Assembly: GCA_905235275.1 (NCBI GenBank)
Contig: CAJOLA010000001.1
Location: forward strand, 1 to 64,000
DNA: 64,000 bases
DNA from: an uncultured Lachnospiraceae bacterium
GTDB taxonomy: Bacteria; Bacillota; Clostridia; Lachnospirales; Lachnospiraceae
Direction of reading: 5' to 3'
The notes under the pieces are model-generated. The model was not told the DNA's origin and did no database searches. It worked only from the letters and a program-made list of their open reading frames with translations. Every line of letters begins with the position of its first letter. Position 1 is the stretch's first letter. Below, in pieces: positions 1 to 9,060 of this stretch. Position numbers and translations under genes: made by a program.

Positions 1-1
1 A

Positions 2-130
2 TACAAGAAGTTCTTCCCGGACGGAACACCTGCAAGACGTGTAGTCGGTGTTAAGAAGAACCTTAAGGACGCAATCGTACTTATCGATGCCGTTGTATCT
101 AACGCAGAGGGTACACCTCCAATCGTATAA
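2..130 (+). CDS. RidA/YjgF-like protein, 3' end only
   Basis: The window opens inside a plus-strand reading frame of 42 codons ending in TAA; its start lies to the left. The visible tail (FFPDGTPARRVVGV, then DAIVLIDAVV) resembles the C-terminal strand-helix-strand of RidA/YjgF enamine/imine deaminases, where a 'PAR.....V.....V.IDA' pattern is typical. RidA proteins are small cytosolic trimers that hydrolyse reactive enamine intermediates. The Arg of the PAR motif is present, but the rest of the active site is outside the window. It converges on the polysaccharide genes and shares a bidirectional terminator with them. The family call is tentative because only the tail is seen. Confidence 0.45.
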   Translation, partial: YKKFFPDGTPARRVVGVKKNLKDAIVLIDAVVSNAEGTPPIV

Positions 131-150
131 TGGTTTCTTAAACGCACAAA

Positions 151-180
151 AAAGACTTCGGATTTTTTCCGAAGTCCTTT
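151..180. terminator. Bidirectional Rho-independent terminator
   Basis: The arms aaagacttcgga and tccgaagtcctt form a 12-bp stem with one mismatch and a five-T loop. An A-run lies on the left and a T-run on the right, so the hairpin can stop transcription from both sides. It separates the RidA-like gene (+) from the convergent COG5610-like gene (-), whose stop codon directly follows. Confidence 0.8.
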
Positions 181-1608
181 TTATTTGCGTGGTATTTTGA
201 TTCTTTTTTTGGCGTAAAGCATCCATTTGTAACATGCAAACGACCTGAGGTGAAGATTAATGCTCTTTCTTCCTCTTACCGCACTGCCCTCATACCATGC
301 GCTTTCCTTAACGCGTGCTTTGCTTAAGCCTGTCATGCTTCGTATCTTGTTCCACGGATGGTTGGAACGCAGCTCCTCCTGAGTAAGAAGTGCCGCAGTC
401 TCCTGCTCATTTATATCAAGAACGTCATCCGAAAAAGGAATGCTTCCGTACACATATGCCTCACCGTATGTCGGCTTGCCCATGAATACATTTAACAGCT
501 CGGTTGTGATGTCACGCTCTTTTTGCGTATTAATCATGAAAAGGTTGTCGGGGCCGATCCCCTGTTGCTTTAAGCTGCCGGCCAAGTCTTTAGCATATCT
601 TTCCAGATAATTTTGCGTTTTTAAAATAAACCTTTTGTTATCGCTTCTTACCTGTGCAAAAACCGGTTCGAACTTACCGTCCTTTTCCCTGTAACCAAGT
701 GTCATGCCGTGAGGTGCGGAAAATATGCTCTCGAACAGACAGTTACTGAAATATATCTTTCTCTTAACGCCGCTCTTCTCACTGAAGTAATAGCAATGAT
801 AATTATCGGAATCCACATCCGCAGGCAGCTCATACAGCCCCCAGTAGTATCCGTCCGGCGTAAACGTCGTACTGCTCTTATCTTTTTCATGAATAAAGTT
901 TACGGCAGTTGCAATTACCTTTTGCATGGACCCTACCCAACCGCTGTCCACAAATGAAAACCTCGTATCATCAAGAAGCCCTTCCTGTCGTAAATACCCT
1001 TCCAGAAACGGAAAAGTATCACGGGAATGCTCTTTGGTAAAATTCATGAAGTCTTTGGAAGCTTCAAGCTCTTTTCTGATTCCTTTAAGATCTGCATATG
1101 CAATTAAGTCATCCGGGCGTCTCGATAACTCCTTTAATACCTTTTCCTTCTGCTCTTTACTTAAGCCCGCTCTGTTTAAAATCTTATCCATGGTGACGTC
1201 GATTCCGCCGCGGCAGATATAATCGAGTGCCTCGTTCATGTTAAGATGAAACATGGGGATCCTAACCGAGTATCTGGAGCAGCAAAGATATCTGCAGTCT
1301 ATCGGTATGTTTAACTGTCTGCAGAGAATCTTTGCGGTAAGGTACATGAAGTAGCCGTCTCTTGCAAGGAAATAAAGCCTTTTAACATCCTTTGCAAGCG
1401 CATCCTTTAATACCCACAGCACGTAACCGCATACGGCGGGTCCAAGAACATATGCCGTCGTGTTAAGCATAACGCTTTGTCTGTTTTCGGACATCACTTT
1501 AAGCTTACTGTCTTTTTCAAGAGCGACGGCAGGCTTATAAAAATATTCCGACCTCAACAATATCTTTTTATATCTGTTATTTCTTAGCTCGGTAGAATCA
1601 TGCCACAT
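181..1608 (-). CDS. COG5610-like polysaccharide-cluster protein
   Basis: A 475-residue protein with no signal peptide and no clear membrane helix. The segments RLYFLARDGYFMYL (about residues 77-90) and FSFVDSGWVGSMQ (about 217-229) match what I recall of the C-terminal part of COG5610 proteins. These are annotated as predicted HAD-superfamily hydrolases and are common in capsule and O-antigen loci. The N-terminal HAD domain of the full-length members is not evident here, so this may be the stand-alone C-terminal module. It is the last gene of an operon with the GT2 and GT4 glycosyltransferases, with a 2-nt gap to the GT2 stop. The biochemical role is unknown; a part in surface glycan assembly is inferred from context. 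Confidence 0.5.
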   Translation of the reverse strand: MWHDSTELRNNRYKKILLRSEYFYKPAVALEKDSKLKVMSENRQSVMLNTTAYVLGPAVCGYVLWVLKDALAKDVKRLYFLARDGYFMYLTAKILCRQLNIPIDCRYLCCSRYSVRIPMFHLNMNEALDYICRGGIDVTMDKILNRAGLSKEQKEKVLKELSRRPDDLIAYADLKGIRKELEASKDFMNFTKEHSRDTFPFLEGYLRQEGLLDDTRFSFVDSGWVGSMQKVIATAVNFIHEKDKSSTTFTPDGYYWGLYELPADVDSDNYHCYYFSEKSGVKRKIYFSNCLFESIFSAPHGMTLGYREKDGKFEPVFAQVRSDNKRFILKTQNYLERYAKDLAGSLKQQGIGPDNLFMINTQKERDITTELLNVFMGKPTYGEAYVYGSIPFSDDVLDINEQETAALLTQEELRSNHPWNKIRSMTGLSKARVKESAWYEGSAVRGRKSINLHLRSFACYKWMLYAKKRIKIPRK

Positions 1609-1610
1609 AA

Positions 1611-2414
1611 TTATAAGTCCTCTTTTGCATCCCTTTTTAATATCATTTGCAGTTTTATCGGAATCATGGATATTATAAGCGGCTTTACCACATACCCGAA
1701 GTTAATCGGTGTTCTCATCCCAAGCTTTTTAAATCCGTCATTCCTTACATACGACTCCTCGAGCGCACACCTGAGTGTCCTTCTTTTGTAATTATTCTCA
1801 TCCTCTCTGTAGCCGTATAACTCCGCAGGAATATTACAACCCCTGTATCCCAGTGCGGTCAGTCGCATAAACAACTCATAGTCCTCGGCACGATGCATTG
1901 CCTTGTAGCCTCTGTTTCTTGTCAGTACATCCCTTTTAAACATGACGGAAGAATGAATGTAGGGTGAATAATGCAAAAAATCACACTTCTTCGGTCTTAC
2001 GGGCATATGTCTGCTTCCCCATCTGCCATTATCATTAAACAGAAATGCGTCGGTTCCGCACCATGCTATTTTTTGATGCTTCTTTAAGAAATCAACCTGT
2101 ACTTTTAATCTGTCGGGGTTACATGTATCATCGACATCCATACGCGCTATGTAATCACCCTTCGCTTTTTTTATGCATCTGTTTAAGGATGCGCCAAGCC
2201 CCATGTTCTTATTATTTGTAATCAGCGTTATCCTGTCATCCGAAGCCGCAATCTCCTCCATCATCTTATGATGTATGTTAAAAGAACCGTCATCACAGAT
2301 AATCATCTCCCAATCCGTAAACGTCTGATTCTTAATGGCATTTACGGACCTTAAAAGATAATCCGTGCTGTACGGGTTATATACACTCATGATTACGCTG
2401 ACTTCAGGTTTCAT
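1611..2414 (-). CDS. Glycosyltransferase family 2
   Basis: A 267-residue protein with the classic GT-A fold start (VSVIMSVYNP), the IICDDGS segment for nucleotide binding and the metal-binding MDVDD motif near residue 97. It should transfer a sugar from a nucleotide-sugar donor to a growing lipid-linked surface glycan on the inner face of the membrane. The donor and acceptor cannot be read from the sequence. The C-terminal hydrophobic stretch (FGYVVKPLIISMIPIKL) may associate with the membrane. Its start codon overlaps the stop of the upstream GT4 gene by 4 nt (ATGA), indicating translational coupling. Confidence 0.85.
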   Translation of the reverse strand: MKPEVSVIMSVYNPYSTDYLLRSVNAIKNQTFTDWEMIICDDGSFNIHHKMMEEIAASDDRITLITNNKNMGLGASLNRCIKKAKGDYIARMDVDDTCNPDRLKVQVDFLKKHQKIAWCGTDAFLFNDNGRWGSRHMPVRPKKCDFLHYSPYIHSSVMFKRDVLTRNRGYKAMHRAEDYELFMRLTALGYRGCNIPAELYGYREDENNYKRRTLRCALEESYVRNDGFKKLGMRTPINFGYVVKPLIISMIPIKLQMILKRDAKEDL

Positions 2415-3565
2415 ATGCGTCTGTCCATCTCCTCGTAGATCTTTTGCATCGCAGGTCTGACATTTTTAATGTCAAACTTTTTTGCCGACTTAATGCAATT
2501 TTTTTCCATCTTTTCTTTTTGTTCGTCCGTCATATTTTGTAATTTCAAAATCCCGCGGGCAAATCCGGCAACGTCATTATACTCACTTATAAAGCCGTTA
2601 ATCCCGGGCTTCATATATTCTCTCGTGCCCCTGTTATCGGCGGCAATACACGGAAGTCCGCTCGCCAGAGCTTCGATGGCCGCCATACCGAGTCCTTCGC
2701 GCCTTGAAGGAAATGCAAATGCATCCGCCGCATACAGATAATCCTCGGTATCGGTACAATATCCGTATAAAAAGACACGCTCACCTAAACCCTTCTTTTG
2801 TACCTGTAACTTCAGGGCATCACTTAAGTCTCCCATTCCGCATATTCCGTACTTTACTCTTCTATCTCTAATCGAAGCGACTGCATTAATAACCGTTTCG
2901 TGATTCTTATTGGCGCAAAGCTCTCCAACCGAGAGAACAAAAAAGTCGTCATCCTTTAAACCGAGCTTCTGTCTCATCGCTAAGCGGCGCTTACGCTTTT
3001 TCTCTAAGGTATATTCTTCTGTATCAAGTCCTTCTCCGTTAATCTTATATACCTTACCGCCCGGTCGCATACGAAAGGCTTTCGCATGCCTGTAATCCTC
3101 CCTGTTAATGGTAATGATCGCATCCGTGTATTCGGCAAGCTTTTTTTCAATCATGTAAAATGTTCTGTAATAACCGGGAGCGCCGTTATAAAAATGAAAT
3201 CCGTGCGTCGTATACATAACCTTAGGTCTGCCTCTTCCGCAGGACCTGCCGACGAGTCTTCCGAGCACTCCTCCCATCGGAGTGTGACAATGAATTAAAT
3301 CTGTATCAAGACTTTTCACCAGCTTTTCGAGTTCGTTTTTTGCCTTTTGGTGCTTGAGAAAATCCTTCGGAGACTTTGAAATATCCACATGATGAAATAT
3401 AACCCCGGATTCGGCCTTTACCGATTCATCAATCTCATATCCGGGATTATTCGCATTGGCAGCGTAATGGACCTCGTAGCCCATATCCTGCAAAATCTTT
3501 ACGTTTGAGAGCTCAAACTGATATAAAAACCCACTAACGGTTGTAATAAAAAGCGCCTTTTTCAT
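2411..3565 (-). CDS. Glycosyltransferase family 4 (GT-B)
   Basis: The ORF track begins at 3607, but the protein most likely starts at the internal ATG at 3565 (MKKALFITTVSGF), the usual beginning of this family, giving 384 residues. The N-terminal Rossmann half includes HCHTPMGGVLGRL. The C-terminal half includes VGELCANKNH and the nucleotide-sugar-binding EGLGMAAIEALASGLP segment. It is a retaining glycosyltransferase that probably builds the repeat unit of a capsule or exopolysaccharide in the cytosol. No Shine-Dalgarno lies upstream of the ATG; instead an extended -10 box lies nine bases before it, so the transcript may be leaderless. The 3' end overlaps the GT2 gene. Confidence 0.82.
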   Translation of the reverse strand: MKKALFITTVSGFLYQFELSNVKILQDMGYEVHYAANANNPGYEIDESVKAESGVIFHHVDISKSPKDFLKHQKAKNELEKLVKSLDTDLIHCHTPMGGVLGRLVGRSCGRGRPKVMYTTHGFHFYNGAPGYYRTFYMIEKKLAEYTDAIITINREDYRHAKAFRMRPGGKVYKINGEGLDTEEYTLEKKRKRRLAMRQKLGLKDDDFFVLSVGELCANKNHETVINAVASIRDRRVKYGICGMGDLSDALKLQVQKKGLGERVFLYGYCTDTEDYLYAADAFAFPSRREGLGMAAIEALASGLPCIAADNRGTREYMKPGINGFISEYNDVAGFARGILKLQNMTDEQKEKMEKNCIKSAKKFDIKNVRPAMQKIYEEMDRRI

Positions 3566-3574
3566 AACGCATAA

Positions 3575-3583
3575 ATTATAACA
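3575..3583 (-). promoter_or_regulatory. Extended -10 promoter before the GT4 gene
   Basis: On the minus strand the sequence is TGT-TATAAT, an extended -10 element, just downstream of the terminator of the preceding gene. Only nine bases separate it from the GT4 start codon, so a normal transcription start would fall within about three bases of the ATG. No good -35 box is visible at 17 bp, as is common for extended -10 promoters. Confidence 0.5.
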
Positions 3584-3588
3584 TAACG

Positions 3589-3625
3589 AAAAAATAAAAA
3601 CGAGCAAAACAACAGTGTTTGCCCG
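3589..3625 (-). terminator. Rho-independent terminator of the sugar transferase
   Basis: Immediately after the TAA of the upstream sugar transferase, the minus strand has CGGGCAAAC, a short loop and GTTTTGCTCG, followed by TTTTTATTTTTT. The stem has about nine pairs with one G-U and one bulge. It separates that gene from the glycosyltransferase operon. Confidence 0.75.
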
Positions 3626-5044
3626 TTAATCCGTGGTTTTATCTCTTTGCGGCATAGAGGTTGTACGACCTTGCTCGATACCCTCCGTGCTTTCTTTTAA
3701 GAAGATGGTCTTAATCGTACTGAATACTATTCTTGCATCCTCAGCAAGACTTGGTTTTGATATATACATAAGATCAAGCATAAGCTTGTCCTTCGGTGTC
3801 GTATTATACTTGCCGTGCACCTGAGCATATCCGGTAAGACCCGCCCTTACCTGAAGCCTTAAATCAAAGTCGACCAATTCTTTTCTGTATTCTTCAGCTA
3901 TCTCAGGTCTTTCGGGTCGCGGTCCGACAAATGACATCTCACCCTTTATTATGTTCATCAGCTGAGGCAGCTCATCGATTCTTGTCTTTCGGATAAAATG
4001 CCCGAACTTCGTAACTCTCGGGTCATTATCACCCGTTGATAATCTGGCTACACCGTCCTTTTCGGCATCCATAACCATGCTTCGAAACTTATACATCCAA
4101 AAGCTCTTGCCGTTCTTTGTTAACCTTACCTGTTTGTAGATAACATCTCCGCCGTCAGAAGCCTTTATGATAATCGCCACAACTAAAAACAACGGCGAGA
4201 GCACCACCAGCCCGATAAATGAAAAAATAATATCCAACAGTCTCTTTACAAACAGATACTCAGGCGCAGGACTGTATCTGTTCACCCTTAAAAGGGGAAG
4301 GTTGTAGAGATTTACCCTCTGTGCCCCACTGATCATAAGGTCTCCCGCAAAAGGAATAACATACGCGACCTTATCATTGTAGACGCAATATTTTAAAATC
4401 TTATCTCTGAATTCACTCTCCACACCTTTTAAAAATACGACCTCGTATTCATCCAGGGTTGAGAAATCAGCTCTGATGTCACCGACATTTACAATATCCC
4501 GAACATCAAATCTTACGGCCATATCAGCCGTTTTAAAACGTTTATCAATCTCTCTTGTTGTGGGACCGTGAACAATTATTGTCTTTGGCTGCTTATATCT
4601 TGAAAAATACCACCTGTGGGAAAAATAAGCCCAGGCCGTCGCAAGCGCACCCTGTGCCGCCAGCAAAATAAGAATGGGAACAAAATTCAGGAAGCTTCGC
4701 CCCAGGATACAGATGATAAAGTACATGATAAAATCCGTTATGATACATGCTATCAGCTGAGAATAAACAAGCTCCTGTATTCGCAGGTTATAAATCTGAA
4801 AAACATCATAGGCTCTGGCGCAGAGGCAGTAGATAATAACGAACAGAATAATCATTGCCCAGTTGCCCCAGAAATAAAACGGCAGATAATTCCTTGCATC
4901 GTAGTACACAAACCAGGCCACCAGGAAAGGCAGCGTCATCAGAACAATATTAATAATATTGGCAACACGAAGTAAAATATTATTTTCTAATTCTGTCTTT
5001 TCATACTCATAATGAGGATTTTGCTTTTTTTTATAGCCGTTCAT
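3626..5044 (-). CDS. Undecaprenyl-phosphate sugar phosphotransferase (WcaJ/CpsE type)
   Basis: A 472-residue polyprenyl glycosylphosphotransferase. The N-terminal half carries several hydrophobic helices (about residues 28-135) and a central CoA-binding-like region. The conserved C-terminal catalytic domain starts at FVKRLLDIIFSFIGL (about residue 268) and contains MYKFRSM, RKTRIDELPQ, GEMSFVGPRPE and GLTGYAQVHG, the hallmark motifs. It transfers a sugar-1-phosphate from a nucleotide sugar to undecaprenyl phosphate, the first membrane step of capsule or exopolysaccharide synthesis, and so fits the glycosyltransferases that follow. It has its own candidate promoter upstream and a terminator downstream. 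The exact sugar is unknown. Confidence 0.9.
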   Translation of the reverse strand: MNGYKKKQNPHYEYEKTELENNILLRVANIINIVLMTLPFLVAWFVYYDARNYLPFYFWGNWAMIILFVIIYCLCARAYDVFQIYNLRIQELVYSQLIACIITDFIMYFIICILGRSFLNFVPILILLAAQGALATAWAYFSHRWYFSRYKQPKTIIVHGPTTREIDKRFKTADMAVRFDVRDIVNVGDIRADFSTLDEYEVVFLKGVESEFRDKILKYCVYNDKVAYVIPFAGDLMISGAQRVNLYNLPLLRVNRYSPAPEYLFVKRLLDIIFSFIGLVVLSPLFLVVAIIIKASDGGDVIYKQVRLTKNGKSFWMYKFRSMVMDAEKDGVARLSTGDNDPRVTKFGHFIRKTRIDELPQLMNIIKGEMSFVGPRPERPEIAEEYRKELVDFDLRLQVRAGLTGYAQVHGKYNTTPKDKLMLDLMYISKPSLAEDARIVFSTIKTIFLKESTEGIEQGRTTSMPQRDKTTD

Positions 5045-5076
5045 CGAATTATCTCACCTGTATTTACTATTTACAC

Positions 5077-5105
5077 ATTTTAAACTATATGTGAAAATTG
5101 CACAA
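5077..5105 (-). promoter_or_regulatory. Candidate sigma-A promoter of the sugar transferase
   Basis: On the minus strand TTGTGC (-35), a 17-bp spacer and TAAAAT (-10) lie about 33 bases upstream of the start codon. The spacing is ideal and the boxes are near consensus. Confidence 0.5.
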
Positions 5106-5110
5106 TGTTT

Positions 5111-8100
5111 TTATTCCACGCTTTTGAGGCTCTCAATCATATTTATCTTCTTGAGATTAAAGTGTGTAATAAAGTTTACAATCAACGTAAATCCGACGCT
5201 TATAAGAGATGCAAAAATGAAACTCTGCGGCAATACCCTGTACATAAATCTCGCTTTTTCTATCTCTATCGTACTTACCACCGCACTCGTCATGAAGAAA
5301 CCAAGAATCAGTCCTCCGCCGATACCTATGATTGTAAGAATTACATTTTCCCTTGTTATGTAAGAGTCCACCTCATGATTATAAAATCCGAGCACCTTAA
5401 GTGTTGCAAGTTCTCTCTTTCTCTCGTTTATATTAATGTTGGAGAGGTTATAGAGCACAACGAACGCAAGCATCGCCGCGAGTATTATGAGAATGAATAC
5501 AACCGAATTTAAGGATTGAAGCATATTGTCCGCATTCTCAATAAGCGTCTCCTTATACGTAACGCTAAGAATTGAATCTCTTTTTAGCAGCTCTTCACTG
5601 AGTTGTTCTCTTTCCTCTGTCGTATCCAAATTCGTCGTAAAATATATCAGGTTAGGCTCATACGTCGAATATTCATTAAATGTTTCGTCATCAAGATATA
5701 TGTAATGGTCAAAATAATTCTTTGCTATACCCGATATCGGATATGAATATGTGTTATTGTTAATGTCTTTAACATCAATGGTATCCCCCACCGAGAGCTT
5801 CTTAATCCTTGCAAGCTTTTCGGTAATTACAACCTTTCCGGGCTCAAGGGATAGTCTCTCACCCGTAACACTGTCGGATAAAATAACTATTTCTCCAAGG
5901 TCTTCCTGATTCTCTGCCACCACGAAATAAACATCCGACCCGGAAACATCCGCACTTACCTTTGCGGTGGAAACGGTCTTTACAATCTCAGGCTTTTCAA
6001 GAATAAAATCATTTACGCTGTCATCTTTGTCATCGGTATTAAGAAATGCCATTCCGTCTATGTTATAGATTTCATCAAACTGGGCCGAAGGAATATCCAC
6101 GATTGAATCCTTCATACCGAAGCCTATCAAAATGAGCGCAGTACACCCTGCAATTCCCGCAATCGTCACAAACACTCTTTTCTTATATCTGAAAAGATTC
6201 CTTACGGTAATCTTTCCCGAGAAATTAAGGCGATTCCAAAACAACGGGATTCTTTCAAGTAAAACTCTCTTACCCATTCTCGGTGCTTTCGGACGCATAA
6301 GTGAGGCAGGCTTTTCCTTAAGAACCGCATACGCCGTAAGTATTCCCGATCCCGCAACGCAGGCAACCGTAATTGCCACGCCGATAAGAGTCGTGCCCCA
6401 TCTGGGTGACAGTTCCGGTCCCGGGATATCGAAAAGAATTTTATAAATCCCAAATATCATCTCAGGCAGCACTATAAGACCGGCAATGGCGCCTCCAACC
6501 GCTCCGATCAGAGTCGCAAGAAGTGAAAACATCACATACTTCGAAATAATCTGTCCATTGGAAAATCCGAGCGACTTAAGTGTTCCGATTTCCATTCGGT
6601 CATCTTCCACCATTCTGTTCATGGATATAAGGCTTATGAGAATGGCAACAAGGAAGAACAAAAACGGGAACACCTTTGAAAGATTGGCTATGCTTGAAGC
6701 ATCATCAAGATAGTCCGAATAGGTAAGATAATCCCTTCTGTCATTTATATACCATGACGGTGTTTTAATATCTTTTAATTCATCCTTGGCGTTTTGAATC
6801 TCGTCTCTTGCATCCGCTTCTTTTTCGGTATACTCCTTAAGTCCGTCCTCGTATTTCTTTTCGCCGTCCTCAAGCTCCTTCATACCGTCGTCATACTCGG
6901 CCTGTGCGCTCTCAAGGGACACTACTCCGCTGTTATATTCGGCAAGACCCTGTTCGTATTCGGCTTTGGAAGAATCAAGCTTTGCTCTTGCCGCCTGAAG
7001 TTCACTTCTTCCGGAATCAATCTGTGTCTTTGTATCCGAGAGCTTTTGGAGATTGGTGCGTTTCCCCTGAAGGTCTGTCAGCTGGGCTTCAAGGCCTTTC
7101 TTTTGTGCTTTAAGCTGCTCTACCTGTTCAGGCGGCAATACTCCGGAATTAATACGGGCATCTATATCCGCAATACCTTTTTTAAGACTTTCTATGCCGT
7201 TATCAGCCTCTTTTAAGGCTCCGGCTATGCCGTCCGCGGTCAGTCCCGCACTTTTTAATGCCGCTTCAAATTCGGCTTCGCCTTTTTTGAACTCTTCGTT
7301 TTGGGCATTATAAGAACGCTCTCCCGCATCAAGCTCTGCTTTTGCATTATCAAGCTGCGCTTTGGAGCTGTTTAACTTATCCCTGTTAGAGGTAATCTCT
7401 TTGTCGGCATCTTCAAGCTTGGTTTTGGATTCATCAAGCTCGCTCTTTGCATCGTCTAATTCTTTCTTTGCATCGCCCAGTTCTTTGTCTGCTTTTGCTT
7501 CATTTTCGCTAATCTCATCGTTAGCTTCTTTTATAATTGAGTCACGTCTGGCATTTTGTCTTTCGTCCTTTATTGACTCCAGTTCTTCGGTCATTTTTGC
7601 AATTTTGGATTCGTATACCTGAGATCCCGTTTCGACTTCCTTTGCACCGTTTACCGTAATATAGGCAACGGTATATACATCCATGTCAAAGGCTTCCTTG
7701 GGCATATAAGCATAATAAGCGATAATACCGGTGCCGACACCCGTATTACCGCGGTTTTGCTCAATCTTGACGTTGTTATAATAAAGCGGAGACGATACCG
7801 TTCCGGTAATTATCGCCTCCTTCTTAACAAATCCTTCATCCTCAAAAACTATCGAATCGCCTATAGCCAGCTCTTCCTTGGTCAAAAGATTTTCTTCAAC
7901 TATTATCTCATTATCGGCAACAGGCATGGTACCGGAGGTCAGCTTAATGGCGTTCATATTCTCAGGCAACTGATGCACGCTTATTACATGCTCATTGCTT
8001 CCCGTTAATGCCACTATCTGTTTAAATTTGCTCCCCTCAGTGCTTTCCACGGATTCCAGCTCCGATATGGCATTCAGATCGTCATCGGTCAGTCCCATGT

Positions 8101-8293
8101 CCGATATGACCTGCACGTCATAAACATTATTGGAGTCCAGATATACATCAAGCGTGGAAATCATATCCGGGGCAGTCGCCTGTAAGCCTGCAAATGTAAA
8201 CACACCAAGAGCACTCATTACCAGCAAGGAAATAAATCTTGGGAATGATTTGAAAATATTACGTATGCTGTTGGTAATAATACGATTTTTCAT
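5111..8293 (-). CDS. FtsX-like ABC transporter permease with coiled coil
   Basis: A 1060-residue membrane protein. After one N-terminal transmembrane helix (about residues 18-38) there is a large extracellular region, a long Lys/Glu/Asp-rich coiled coil (about 245-520, with repeats such as ELDDAKSELDESK), a first FtsX core (about 555-680), a second extracellular domain and a second FtsX core (about 925-1055). This is the duplicated FtsX/MacB-type arrangement of Firmicutes efflux or mechanotransmission permeases. It pairs with the ATPase encoded just upstream. Such systems move lipids, peptides or toxic compounds or transmit signals across the membrane, and the substrate here is unknown. The coiled coil suggests it reaches out to an envelope partner. 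Confidence 0.85.
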   Translation of the reverse strand: MKNRIITNSIRNIFKSFPRFISLLVMSALGVFTFAGLQATAPDMISTLDVYLDSNNVYDVQVISDMGLTDDDLNAISELESVESTEGSKFKQIVALTGSNEHVISVHQLPENMNAIKLTSGTMPVADNEIIVEENLLTKEELAIGDSIVFEDEGFVKKEAIITGTVSSPLYYNNVKIEQNRGNTGVGTGIIAYYAYMPKEAFDMDVYTVAYITVNGAKEVETGSQVYESKIAKMTEELESIKDERQNARRDSIIKEANDEISENEAKADKELGDAKKELDDAKSELDESKTKLEDADKEITSNRDKLNSSKAQLDNAKAELDAGERSYNAQNEEFKKGEAEFEAALKSAGLTADGIAGALKEADNGIESLKKGIADIDARINSGVLPPEQVEQLKAQKKGLEAQLTDLQGKRTNLQKLSDTKTQIDSGRSELQAARAKLDSSKAEYEQGLAEYNSGVVSLESAQAEYDDGMKELEDGEKKYEDGLKEYTEKEADARDEIQNAKDELKDIKTPSWYINDRRDYLTYSDYLDDASSIANLSKVFPFLFFLVAILISLISMNRMVEDDRMEIGTLKSLGFSNGQIISKYVMFSLLATLIGAVGGAIAGLIVLPEMIFGIYKILFDIPGPELSPRWGTTLIGVAITVACVAGSGILTAYAVLKEKPASLMRPKAPRMGKRVLLERIPLFWNRLNFSGKITVRNLFRYKKRVFVTIAGIAGCTALILIGFGMKDSIVDIPSAQFDEIYNIDGMAFLNTDDKDDSVNDFILEKPEIVKTVSTAKVSADVSGSDVYFVVAENQEDLGEIVILSDSVTGERLSLEPGKVVITEKLARIKKLSVGDTIDVKDINNNTYSYPISGIAKNYFDHYIYLDDETFNEYSTYEPNLIYFTTNLDTTEEREQLSEELLKRDSILSVTYKETLIENADNMLQSLNSVVFILIILAAMLAFVVLYNLSNININERKRELATLKVLGFYNHEVDSYITRENVILTIIGIGGGLILGFFMTSAVVSTIEIEKARFMYRVLPQSFIFASLISVGFTLIVNFITHFNLKKINMIESLKSVE

Positions 8294-8353
8294 TTCATTT
8301 ACCTCAACACGATTACATTTTCACGCTCTAATAAAAATCTTAAAAATCCGCTT

Positions 8354-9055
8354 TTACCATTCAATGTCATCAATCGGCACGGGATTTTCATTGATTATCA
8401 CTTCCTCAACCATACCGCTCTTAAAACGTATAACCTTGTCAGCCATGGGTGCTATGGCAGTATTGTGAGTGATGATAATTACCGTCATTTTTTCTTTGCG
8501 GCAGGTATCCTCCAGAAGCTTAAGTATCTGCTTTCCGGTTTTATAATCCAAAGCTCCCGTCGGCTCATCGCACAGCAAAAGCTTAGGCTTCTTGGCTATG
8601 GCTCTTGCAATTGATACTCTCTGCTGCTCACCGCCCGAAAGCTGTGACGGGAAATTGTCCATTCTATCTCCAAGCCCCACCTTTTCCATGATATCCTTCG
8701 GTTCAAGATGATCCTTGCAAAGCTGCACCGCAAGCTCCACGTTTTCAAGAGCTGTAAGATTTTGAATCAGATTATAAAATTGGAAAACGAATCCTATGTC
8801 GGTTCTCCTGTATTTTATAAGGTCTCTTCCGTGGAGCGCGGTTATCTCCCTGTCTTCTACCGTCACCTTTCCCGATGTGGCATCGTCCATGCCGCCCAGG
8901 ATATTAAGACATGTCGTCTTTCCCGAACCGGAAGGTCCCAATACGCAGACAAGTTCTCCTTTTTCAATGTTAAAAGAAACATCCTTTAAGGCGTCAATTT
9001 CAACCTCGCCCATTTTATAAATTTTACAAATATCATGAAATTCTATATAAGCCAT
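8354..9055 (-). CDS. ABC transporter ATP-binding protein (LolD/MacB type)
   Basis: A 233-residue nucleotide-binding subunit with Walker [10 protein letters not shown] (about residue 40), the Q-loop FQFYNL, signature LSGGEQQR and Walker [13 protein letters not shown] followed by the H-loop ITHN. The GALD ending and overall length are typical of ATPases that drive FtsX-like permeases. It lies 60 bp upstream of the large permease and 5 bp downstream of the M13 peptidase stop, so the three are very probably one transcript. It powers the permease from the cytosolic side. Confidence 0.9.
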   Translation of the reverse strand: MAYIEFHDICKIYKMGEVEIDALKDVSFNIEKGELVCVLGPSGSGKTTCLNILGGMDDATSGKVTVEDREITALHGRDLIKYRRTDIGFVFQFYNLIQNLTALENVELAVQLCKDHLEPKDIMEKVGLGDRMDNFPSQLSGGEQQRVSIARAIAKKPKLLLCDEPTGALDYKTGKQILKLLEDTCRKEKMTVIIITHNTAIAPMADKVIRFKSGMVEEVIINENPVPIDDIEW

Positions 9056-9060
9056 ATTCT

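Noticed and set aside
6794-7216. Plus-strand ORF of 140 aa opposite the FtsX-like permease
   Set aside because: It is the antisense shadow of the Lys/Glu-rich coiled coil; no ribosome site, promoter or recognisable domain.
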